Assembly: GCA_005884685.1 (NCBI GenBank)
Contig: VBAH01000007.1
Coordinates: 1-64,000 of the forward strand
DNA length: 64,000 nt
Source: Alphaproteobacteria bacterium
GTDB lineage: Bacteria > Pseudomonadota > Alphaproteobacteria > Rhizobiales > Xanthobacteraceae
Direction: 5' to 3'
Position numbers and translations under genes: made by a program. Below the pieces are notes generated by a model that worked only from the letters and a program-made list of their open reading frames with translations, was not told the DNA's origin and ran no database searches. How positions within the stretch are numbered: the first letter of the stretch is position 1; every line of letters begins with the position of its first letter. Positions 28,467 to 36,581 of the stretch are shown here, in pieces.

Positions 28467-29713
28467 AGATTTGCATCCTGATGGGTTCGGCTGACATCAG
28501 CGGCGGCTCCTACGTCATTTTCGAGCATGCGCTGTACCTGCAATCCGCCGGTGCGGACGTCACGATCGTGCTCGCAGAGCCGATGTCGGGCGTGACGCCG
28601 GGCTGGCATCCGGCGCTGAACCGGTTGACCTTCAAAACCTTCGCGGAAGTCGCCGGCCGGCAATTCGACCTGGCAATGGCGACGTGGTGGCGGACCATCT
28701 ACGAACTTCACCGCCTGGACGCCCGCCAGTATTGCTACTTCGTGCAGTCGATCGAGAGCTGGTTTTATCCCGATCAGGACGCGGCGGTTCGCAATCTTGC
28801 CAACTCGACCTATCTGCTCGGACTCCCGACCATCACGGAAGCAAAGTGGATCAAGGCGCACCTCAAGGAGCGCTTCGACATCAACGCACATCTGGTCAAG
28901 AACGGCTGCCACAAGTCGGTTTATCGGCCGGACGGGCCGGTCGAAGCGCCGCGGACGCCGGGCCGCCTGCGTGTGCTGGTTGAAGGGCCGCTCGGCGTCG
29001 ATTTCAAGAACATTGCGCGCACCATCGCGCTGTTGCGCAAGACGCTGGCGGACGAGATCTGGCTGCTGACGATTTCGCCGATCAGCGGCTATCCCGGCGT
29101 CGAGCGCGTTTTCTCGCGCGTTCCCGCCTACCACTGTGCGCAGATCTACCGGTCCTGCGACGTGCTGGTGAAGCTCAGCTATGTCGAGGGCATGTTCGGC
29201 CCGCCGCTCGAGATGTTCCACTGCGGCGGCACGGCCGTGGTCTACAATGTCACCGGCCATGACGAGTACATCGTCAACGGCGAGAACGCGATCGTCGTCC
29301 CGAGCGGGGATGAGCGCAGCGCCGCGGCGGCAGTCAATGAGCTCAAGCGCCGGCCGGACTATCTGGCGCGCCTGAAAGAAGGCGCGCTCAGCACCGCTCA
29401 CGCATGGCCGGACTGGACGGACGTGAGCCCGCAGTTTCATCGGGCGCTTACCGCGATCCTCGAACGGGAGCCGAGAGTGCCGCGCGAGCGCCTCGATGCG
29501 CTGACGCGCGAGGTGTTCAGCCAATATGTGCGCGCCGAGAATGCTGCAGCCTCCGCAAACCGCTTCTCTTTGCCGAAGCGCTTCGCTGGCTTGGTCGATT
29601 GGGCCGCGAGAAGCGTGACGCGACGCTCGGCAACCGCTGCGCATCTTCTGAGCGTCGCGCGCGCCCGACTGATCGAGGAAAGACGCCAGCCTGCTCCGCG
29701 CTCGAAAATCTGA
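28463..29713 (+). CDS. Glycosyltransferase, GT4 family
   Basis: A 416-residue GT-B fold glycosyltransferase. The donor-binding C-terminal half shows the GT4 signature SYVEGMFGPPLEMFHCGG with the E-x7-E pair, followed by ENAIVVPSGD; the N-terminal half begins with a Rossmann strand MKICILMGSADISGGS. It transfers a sugar from a nucleotide donor to an unidentified acceptor in the cytoplasm. Start GTG overlaps the previous stop by two bases. The last 60 residues are basic and outside the core fold. Confidence 0.85.
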   Translation: MKICILMGSADISGGSYVIFEHALYLQSAGADVTIVLAEPMSGVTPGWHPALNRLTFKTFAEVAGRQFDLAMATWWRTIYELHRLDARQYCYFVQSIESWFYPDQDAAVRNLANSTYLLGLPTITEAKWIKAHLKERFDINAHLVKNGCHKSVYRPDGPVEAPRTPGRLRVLVEGPLGVDFKNIARTIALLRKTLADEIWLLTISPISGYPGVERVFSRVPAYHCAQIYRSCDVLVKLSYVEGMFGPPLEMFHCGGTAVVYNVTGHDEYIVNGENAIVVPSGDERSAAAAVNELKRRPDYLARLKEGALSTAHAWPDWTDVSPQFHRALTAILEREPRVPRERLDALTREVFSQYVRAENAAASANRFSLPKRFAGLVDWAARSVTRRSATAAHLLSVARARLIEERRQPAPRSKI

Positions 29714-29792
29714 CGCGCAGGGACGGGCTCACAATTCGGAAGACGGGACGCATGGTGCGGCCGCGGCAGCGCCGGCTTCGGAAGACATCGGC

Positions 29793-31241
29793 ATGGAACG
29801 CCTGAGCTGTACGTCGACGGTCCGCTACAACGCCACGGAAGCGGCCATCCACATGGCGCGCTACCAGCTCGCCGCGCCGTACTGCAAGGGCAAGCGCGTC
29901 CTCGACGTCGCATGCGGCGAGGGTTACGGCGCCTATGCGCTGCACGCGCTCGGCGCGTCCTCGGTCGAGGCGGTCGACAATTCGCCGCAGGCGATTGCTA
30001 ATGCAAAGGCGCTGTTTGCAGCACGCGGCATCGCGTTTCACCTGCATGACGCCGAAAGCGTCGACCGGCTGTTTCCAGACACGCGCTTCGACGTGATCGT
30101 GTGCCTGGAAACGATCGAGCACCTGAACGCGCCGGATCTGTTCCTGCGCGCGATCAAAAGCGTCGCGGCCGACGACGCCGTCATCATCATCACCTGCCCG
30201 AACGACCACTGGTACTATGCGACCGACGACCAATCGAACCCGTTTCACGTCCGGAAGTATTCCTTCGAGGCATTCCGGGAGCTGACCGCAGCCGTGCTCG
30301 GAAATGCTTCGGCCTGGGGTTATGGCGGGCCGGTCATCGGATTCGGCGCCGTGACGGACGAGCTTGTTGCCGGCCACGATCCTCTCGCCGGGCAAACCGC
30401 GATGCTCGACTTCCGCACTCAGGCTGCGGCGATCATGCTGCCGCCACGCGGCTTCTCCAACATCGGCCCGCGCAACTGCAGCTATTTCATCGGCGTGTGG
30501 GGAGGCGATGCGGCGCGGCTGTATACCTCTGCGGTCGTGCCGGTCTCGATGGATCAGTACGCCAATCTGGTTTCGTGGGAGGCCGTGCAGCTGTCGCCGC
30601 GCCGCATCGGCGAGCTCGAGAGCGAGAGATCAGCGCTGCTGGGCGACAAGCTCCTGCTCGAACAGAAGAGCGAACAGGCGCGCACGGAAATCGTGGAGCT
30701 TCATGGCAGAGCTGAAGCCGCGGAGCACGACCTGGCGCTTGCGCGCGGCGAGCTGGAGCAGGCGCAGAAGGATCATGAGGCAGGGCTCGCCGCCATCCGC
30801 GCCGACCACGAGGTGATCCTCGCGGCCGTCGAAACCGCGCGCGACCATTACCGCATCCAGGCGTTCGCGCTGAACAAGGAAGTGGACTTGATCAGCGCTC
30901 AGCTCCGCAAGATCGCGGCCGAACGCGACGCGGTGTCCGCCGAGTTGGGCGCCGCACGCAGCACCGCTGCGCTCGCGGCGGACGAATATGTCGCCGAGAT
31001 CGACGCGCTCGAACTTCAGCTGAACACGCTGACAGCAGAGCAGGAGCGGCTGCGGGCGCTACTGCGCTCGCAAGAAGGGCTCAGATATCTCACCAAGGCG
31101 ATGCCGAAGGCATTGGCGCGCCGTGTCGCCTTCACGCTCAGGCCCGTCGTCGTCAGGCCGGCGCGTGCTGCAAAGCCTTACCTGCCCGCTCCGCTTCTGT
31201 CCGCCGTGCGGCGGATCGCACGCGCGCTGCGTCTCCAGTGA
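29793..31241 (+). CDS. SAM-dependent methyltransferase with long C-terminal coiled coil
   Basis: A 482-residue protein. The first 240 or so residues are a class I methyltransferase: motif I VLDVACGEGYGAYAL (about 36-50), the acidic residue of motif II in EAVDNSP, and post-motif VIVCLETIEHL. From about 265 to 430 the sequence is charged and heptad-like (for example AELKPR-type and ELELQLNTLTAEQERL stretches), a predicted coiled coil, followed by a basic tail. The coiled coil could anchor the enzyme to a polymerising complex or measure chain length, as in WbdD-like O-antigen terminators; that comparison is inference. Stop overlaps the next start (GTGA). Confidence 0.8.
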   Translation: MERLSCTSTVRYNATEAAIHMARYQLAAPYCKGKRVLDVACGEGYGAYALHALGASSVEAVDNSPQAIANAKALFAARGIAFHLHDAESVDRLFPDTRFDVIVCLETIEHLNAPDLFLRAIKSVAADDAVIIITCPNDHWYYATDDQSNPFHVRKYSFEAFRELTAAVLGNASAWGYGGPVIGFGAVTDELVAGHDPLAGQTAMLDFRTQAAAIMLPPRGFSNIGPRNCSYFIGVWGGDAARLYTSAVVPVSMDQYANLVSWEAVQLSPRRIGELESERSALLGDKLLLEQKSEQARTEIVELHGRAEAAEHDLALARGELEQAQKDHEAGLAAIRADHEVILAAVETARDHYRIQAFALNKEVDLISAQLRKIAAERDAVSAELGAARSTAALAADEYVAEIDALELQLNTLTAEQERLRALLRSQEGLRYLTKAMPKALARRVAFTLRPVVVRPARAAKPYLPAPLLSAVRRIARALRLQ

Positions 31242-34200
31242 CCGCCATGCCGGACATCGCCGCAGACCTCAAGCGCACCCGATACTTCTTCGACGATCGG
31301 CACACCGTGTTGAGCGATGCGCAAGCGGACGTATTCGGCCCCAATGTCGGCGCCGACGGCCGCAACCTCACGATCGTGTTTCTGTCGCTCAACCGCGCGA
31401 GGCTGTCGATCCGGCTGCTGGATTCCATTGCCGCGCACCTCGTCAACTTTGCCGGCGAAGTGCTGATCGGGGACAATGGATCGGATCCGGCGGAAATCGA
31501 AGAGCTGCGCACGCACTTGCGGCGCCTCCCCTATCGCTGGCGCCTGATCGAATTCGGCACGAACTATGGCGTTGCCGGCGGGCGCAACCGGCTGATGCAG
31601 GAAGCACGCACCGATTGGGTCGTCAGTCTCGACAACGACATCTATTTCATCGCCAACCCGATCCGGCAAATCCAGGAGGAACTGGGGACGCTCGGCTGCC
31701 ACTTCATGAGCTTTCCGCTGCTCAACCCCGACGGCGCCACGGTGTATTCGCATGGTGCGAGCCTTCAGACTGTCATTCAGAATGGGCGGCCGCGGCTCAC
31801 CATCAACCCGATTGCGCCCGGCGCTGCGGTGGACGTGCACGGCTCGGAGAGTGAGCTGGAGAGCGCGTTTCTGTCCACGTTCCTGTTCGGCGGTGCGTCG
31901 GTCCTTCACCGGCACTCGTTCTCCCGGCTCGGCGCTTTCGATGAAGGGATGCTGATCGGGTTCGAGGACATCGATTTTTCTCTTCGCCTGTTCCGGGCAG
32001 GCATGAAGGTCGGCACCAGCGCGGCGCGGTGCCTCGTGCACGACCATGCCAAGTCGGACACCGCCAGCGATGCCGACTATGAGCGCAAGCGCTTCGCCCG
32101 GAAAACCTTGCACGACTCCGCCCGGCATCTCGAAGCGAAGTCCGGCTTCCGCGTCTGGGGCGAGGAAGTCGAGAACTGGCTGCGCGACAATGAGGTCAGG
32201 CAAGGCTGGGCTACTCCCGACGCCGGACCGCCGCGCGCTGCGACCGACGGCCGAACGCCGGGGCGTCCGCGCATCGCATTGATCACCGATACCGACAACT
32301 GGGCGTTTGCCAATATCGCGCGCCAGCTCAAGCGGCATCTCGGCGACCGCTTCGCATTCGAGGTCTTTCCGCTGGTCAACCTCGGAGAGATCGAGAAAAG
32401 CCGCTGGCTTGCGGGAAATTGCACGGGGTTCTTCGCCGACGGCGGCGCCAGCGCGCTCGGCATGGCGCTGGTCGCGGCCGAAGAGTTCGACATCGTGCAC
32501 GTGTTCTGGCGCGAGTTTCTCACGATCATCGACACGCCGCTGCTGGAGGATTACGCACAGCGCCTCGGGGTGAGCTACGCGGATTTTCGCCGCCGGTTCA
32601 TCGACGGCAAGATCATCTCCACCTGCGTCTACGATCATCTGTTTCTTGAGCCCGCCGATATTGTCCAGCGGGAGAGGATCTTCACCCAACTCACGCGCGG
32701 CTATTACGTCGCCTCGCCGCGCCTGCGGAAGATCTACGAGCAGATCCCGGCGCTGCCGAAACCCGCGGCCGTGCTGCCGGATGGGGTCGATCTGTCGCTG
32801 TTCCGGCCGAAATCGCTGGAGCGCTTCGATACCGCCGGGATGCGGCCGGTGCGCGTCGGATGGGTCGGGCACAGCGCCTGGGCCTCGACGCTGGAAGACT
32901 TCAAGGGTGTCAACACGATCCTCAAGCCGGCGCTCGCCGAATTGCAAAACGAAGGCATGCAGCTGGTTGCGGATTTTGCCGACCGCAAGGAGAAGTTCAT
33001 CCCGCACCTGAAAATGCCGGATTACTACGCCGGCATCGATGTGCTCGTGTGCACATCCAAGATCGAGGGCACGCCGAACCCGGTCCTCGAAGCGATGGCA
33101 TGCGGCGTGCCCGTGATCACCACCGACGTCGGCATCGTTCCGGAGGTCTTCGGGCCGAAGCAGCGCGAATTCATTTTGCCGGAGCGCTCGACAACGGCCT
33201 TGAAGCAGGCTCTTCGCCGGCTGGTGTCGGAGCCGGCGCGGTTTCGCGCGCTGTCGAACGAAAATCTCGAGTCGATCAAGGGCTGGGATTGGACACGACA
33301 GGCCGAGGGCTTCGCGGATTACTTCGACGCGCTGCTTGAACCGCGGCGGGTCGAAACCGGCGAAGTACGCACCAAGATGTGCATGCTGCCGTTTTCGTCC
33401 CCCAGCATGGAGCCGGACGGCAGTATCCGGCTCTGCTCCGCGTCCAGCATCTTTGCCTATTACGACCAGACCAATATGGGTAACTGCCGCGCCGACGGCC
33501 TCGCGCAGGTGTGGTCGGGCGAGCGCTATCGGAACATCCGGCGCGCCCTGGTGACGGGACAGGATCTCAAGCCGTTTTGCGCCAGCTGCGAGTACCGCTT
33601 CGACGCGCCCGCATGGATGATGCAGCTGCACCTCGGCCTGCACGCGTATCACCACGGCGTGCGCACGGATGAGATCCTGGCGCTGATCGCGCGCCGCATC
33701 CACCGCTATGAGGAGTATCGCGCGCGCGCGCCGGCCTTGAACATCGCGGCCTACGCGGTCGATGACGCGCTGCGGGCGCAGGTCGGCGATGCCACTGCAC
33801 GCGTCGCTGGCGGCAAGTCGGCGCCGCTCGCGCCCGAGGAGCTACTCGATGCCCAGAAACTCCCGATCTACATGGATTTCAATACGCTGAACCGCTGCAA
33901 CGTCTCATGCACGATGTGCCCGCCGGCCATTCGGCACGACAAGCTCGGCATCGCGCGCGATCCGTATTACCGGCTGACGCTGAACGAGTATCAGACGATC
34001 ACCGAGGGCGTCCGCATCAGTTCGGCCCACTTCGTCGGCGCCTACGCGGAGCCGCTGCTGAACAAGGATATCTTCGCGCTGATCGCGCATGCGCGCGCCC
34101 AGGGTGCGTTCACGGCCATCACCACAAATGCCACCGCGCTCAGTCGAAACTTTGGAGAAAAGCTGCTCGACGCCGGCCTCGACATGATGACGGTATCCCT

Positions 34201-34630
34201 GCATGGCGCAAGCGCGCGGACCGCCGAAGCCATCATGCTCAAGAGCGATTTTGCGCGCATCGTCGACAACATCCGCGGCTTCCAGCAGTTGAAGAGGGAG
34301 CGCGGCGTCGCGAAGCCGGAGATCTACTTCAATTATGTCGCGCAAAAATCCAATGCGGCCGAAATGCCGGACTTCATCGACCTGGCGCACGCGCTCGATG
34401 TGCGCTTCGTGAACTTCATTCATCTGATTGACGGCGACGAGGCGGTCGATGCCTCCGAGAACCTGGCCAGCTATCCGGATTTGCTGGTGCCCACCGTCCT
34501 GGAAGCGAGGGAAAGAGCCAAACGTCGCGGCATCGTTCTCTACGTCAGTCCTGCCTACGATGAGATCGTCGCGCGGCACGCGCGCAAGGCTTCGCGCCCT
34601 GACACTTTGACTGTTGACCAGCCTGCCTAG
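31238..34630 (+). CDS. GT2-GT4-SPASM-radical SAM fusion protein
   Basis: An 1130-residue multidomain protein. Residues about 43-320: GT2 (GT-A) glycosyltransferase with GDNGSD at 78-83 and the metal-binding LDND at 131-134. Residues about 345-700: GT4 (GT-B) with VGWVGHS and SKIEGTPNPVLEAMACG, including E-x7-E. Residues about 714-795: a SPASM-like iron-sulfur module (MCMLPF, PDGSIRLCSASS, then FCASC). Residues about 875-1130: radical SAM core with C887-x3-C891-x2-C894, followed by the GxGEP-like AYAEPLLNK. In known proteins SPASM follows the radical SAM core; here it precedes it. GTG at 31238 overlaps the previous stop; ATG at 31247 is possible. Last gene of the operon. Confidence 0.88.
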   Translation: MTAMPDIAADLKRTRYFFDDRHTVLSDAQADVFGPNVGADGRNLTIVFLSLNRARLSIRLLDSIAAHLVNFAGEVLIGDNGSDPAEIEELRTHLRRLPYRWRLIEFGTNYGVAGGRNRLMQEARTDWVVSLDNDIYFIANPIRQIQEELGTLGCHFMSFPLLNPDGATVYSHGASLQTVIQNGRPRLTINPIAPGAAVDVHGSESELESAFLSTFLFGGASVLHRHSFSRLGAFDEGMLIGFEDIDFSLRLFRAGMKVGTSAARCLVHDHAKSDTASDADYERKRFARKTLHDSARHLEAKSGFRVWGEEVENWLRDNEVRQGWATPDAGPPRAATDGRTPGRPRIALITDTDNWAFANIARQLKRHLGDRFAFEVFPLVNLGEIEKSRWLAGNCTGFFADGGASALGMALVAAEEFDIVHVFWREFLTIIDTPLLEDYAQRLGVSYADFRRRFIDGKIISTCVYDHLFLEPADIVQRERIFTQLTRGYYVASPRLRKIYEQIPALPKPAAVLPDGVDLSLFRPKSLERFDTAGMRPVRVGWVGHSAWASTLEDFKGVNTILKPALAELQNEGMQLVADFADRKEKFIPHLKMPDYYAGIDVLVCTSKIEGTPNPVLEAMACGVPVITTDVGIVPEVFGPKQREFILPERSTTALKQALRRLVSEPARFRALSNENLESIKGWDWTRQAEGFADYFDALLEPRRVETGEVRTKMCMLPFSSPSMEPDGSIRLCSASSIFAYYDQTNMGNCRADGLAQVWSGERYRNIRRALVTGQDLKPFCASCEYRFDAPAWMMQLHLGLHAYHHGVRTDEILALIARRIHRYEEYRARAPALNIAAYAVDDALRAQVGDATARVAGGKSAPLAPEELLDAQKLPIYMDFNTLNRCNVSCTMCPPAIRHDKLGIARDPYYRLTLNEYQTITEGVRISSAHFVGAYAEPLLNKDIFALIAHARAQGAFTAITTNATALSRNFGEKLLDAGLDMMTVSLHGASARTAEAIMLKSDFARIVDNIRGFQQLKRERGVAKPEIYFNYVAQKSNAAEMPDFIDLAHALDVRFVNFIHLIDGDEAVDASENLASYPDLLVPTVLEARERAKRRGIVLYVSPAYDEIVARHARKASRPDTLTVDQPA

Positions 34631-34784
34631 CGGCGTCGCAGCCCGCCATTTCCCCGAACAGTTCTTGCGATGCCACGTGTGCTGGTATGCGGCCGGCGCG
34701 GGACGCGCCTTGTCAAGCGGGCGCGAACCTGCTGTGAAAACAGCAGTGCCCAGGGTCCATGGCCTTGGCGAAGGAGACTTGCCG

Positions 34785-36575
34785 GTGACCCACGATCCGA
34801 TTGCGCTCGAGCTGTTCAAGAACGCGGTCTTCTCGATCGCCGACGAGATGGCGCTGACCGTCTTCCGCACCACCTATTCGGGCGTGCTCAAGGACAACAT
34901 GGACTACTCGACCGGCTTCGCTGACGCGGAGGGCCGGCTTGCCGCGCAAGGGCTGACGCTCCCCGGCCATCTCGGCTCGGTGCCGACCGCAATGGAATCG
35001 ATTATGCGCCACTTCCGCGACGACATGGCGCCGGGCGACGTCTTCATCATGAACGACCCGTTCGACGGCGGCATGCACCTGCCGGACATCTTCGTGTTCA
35101 AGCCGCTCTATCATGAGGGTGAGCGGCTCGCGTTCGCCTGCACGGTCTGCCACCACACCGATGTCGGCGGCCGCGTCGCAGGATCGAATGCCTCGGACTC
35201 GACTGAAATCTACGCCGAGGGCCTGCGCATCGCGCCGATGAAGCTTTACGAAGCCGGCAAGCTCAACAAGACGATCATGACGTTCATCGAGAAGAACGTC
35301 CGCCTGCCGGTACAGGTGTTCGGCGATCTGCGCGCGCAGCTTGCCGCGTGTCACATCGCCGAGAAGCAGTTCGCCGAGATCGTGGCGCGCTACGGGCCAC
35401 AGCAGACGAAATCGTATCTCAACGAAATCATCGACTATGCGGAGCGGCTGACCCGCGCCGCGCTGCGCGAGCTTCCCGACGGCGAATGGAGCTTCGAGGA
35501 CTGGATCGACGATGACGGCATCGATTACGGCAAGCCGATCCGGCTGTTCGTCTCGATCCGCAAGACCGGCGACCACATGGTGGTCGACTGGACCGGCACC
35601 AACCCTCAGGTGAAAGGCGCGATCAACAACACGCTCTCCTACACCAAGGCCGCCGCCTACACCGGCGTGCGCTCGGTGCTGCCGCCGAACATTCCGAACA
35701 ACGAAGGCGTATTTCGCGCGATCGAGGTAATCTGTCCACCCGGCACCGTGGGCAATGGGGTGCTTCCGGCGGCGTGCGCGGCGCGCGGCTTGACCGGCTT
35801 CCGCATGGTGGACTGCATGTTCGGCGCGCTCGCCATGATGCTGCCCGACCGCGTGAAAGCCGCCGGCGACGGCGGCAACACCGGCATTTCGATCGGCGGC
35901 TATGACGCGCAACGCAAGCCGTTCGTCTATGTCGACTTCACCTGCGGCGCCTGGGGCGCGCGGCCGTGGGCCGACGGTCTCGACGGCAATTCGCACATGT
36001 TCGCCAACATGGCCTCGCACTCGATCGAGGTGACCGAGGCGGAGCATCCGATCCAGCTCACCGCCTACGAGTTCGTCCCCGACAAGGCCGGCGCCGGAAA
36101 ATATCGTGGCGGCGTGCCGTTCCGGCGCGACTATCGCTTCCTCGAAGCCGAAGGCGTGCTGCAGGTGCGCTCGGACCGGCGCGATCACCGGCCGTTCGGG
36201 CTTTACGGCGGCAGCCCGGGGCAGCCCTCGGAGAACTACCTCAACCCCGACACCGAGAACCGCCTGCTGCCGTCGAAGCTCACGATGAACATCAAGCACG
36301 GCGACGTGTTCCGCCATGTGCTCGCAGGTGCGGGCGGCTGGGGGGATCCGCTCGAGCGCGATCCGGCGGCCGTGCTGCGTGACGTACGCAACGAGCTGTT
36401 GTCGCCGGAAAAGGCCGCGGCGGATTACGGCGTGGTCGTAAATGTGCGGGACTGGACGGTCGATCCGGCGGCGACGGCGCGCCGGCGCGACGAGATCAGG
36501 AAGACGCGAGCCTGGGATGGCGTGCCGAAAGTCCAGCGGCACGATCCGGTGCCGCTCGCGCGCGCCGCGGAATAG
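34785..36575 (+). CDS. hyuB: Hydantoinase B / N-methylhydantoinase beta-type subunit
   Basis: A 596-residue HyuB/OxoB-family protein that together with HyuA hydrolyses hydantoin- or oxoproline-like rings with ATP. Family motifs include FKNAVFSIADEMALTVFRTTYSGV at the start, NDPFDGGMHLPD and CHHTDVGGR. The start GTG at 34785 has AAGGAG 8 bases upstream and begins with THDPIALELF; longer versions overlap the radical SAM gene. HyuA follows after 6 bp. Substrate cannot be decided: hydantoins, 5-oxoproline or ketones are all used by relatives. Confidence 0.88.
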   Translation: MTHDPIALELFKNAVFSIADEMALTVFRTTYSGVLKDNMDYSTGFADAEGRLAAQGLTLPGHLGSVPTAMESIMRHFRDDMAPGDVFIMNDPFDGGMHLPDIFVFKPLYHEGERLAFACTVCHHTDVGGRVAGSNASDSTEIYAEGLRIAPMKLYEAGKLNKTIMTFIEKNVRLPVQVFGDLRAQLAACHIAEKQFAEIVARYGPQQTKSYLNEIIDYAERLTRAALRELPDGEWSFEDWIDDDGIDYGKPIRLFVSIRKTGDHMVVDWTGTNPQVKGAINNTLSYTKAAAYTGVRSVLPPNIPNNEGVFRAIEVICPPGTVGNGVLPAACAARGLTGFRMVDCMFGALAMMLPDRVKAAGDGGNTGISIGGYDAQRKPFVYVDFTCGAWGARPWADGLDGNSHMFANMASHSIEVTEAEHPIQLTAYEFVPDKAGAGKYRGGVPFRRDYRFLEAEGVLQVRSDRRDHRPFGLYGGSPGQPSENYLNPDTENRLLPSKLTMNIKHGDVFRHVLAGAGGWGDPLERDPAAVLRDVRNELLSPEKAAADYGVVVNVRDWTVDPAATARRRDEIRKTRAWDGVPKVQRHDPVPLARAAE

Positions 36576-36581
36576 CAGCAC

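Noticed and set aside
31178-33703. Long minus-strand open frame opposite the fusion gene
   Set aside because: Antisense shadow; the plus-strand protein shows four intact domains.
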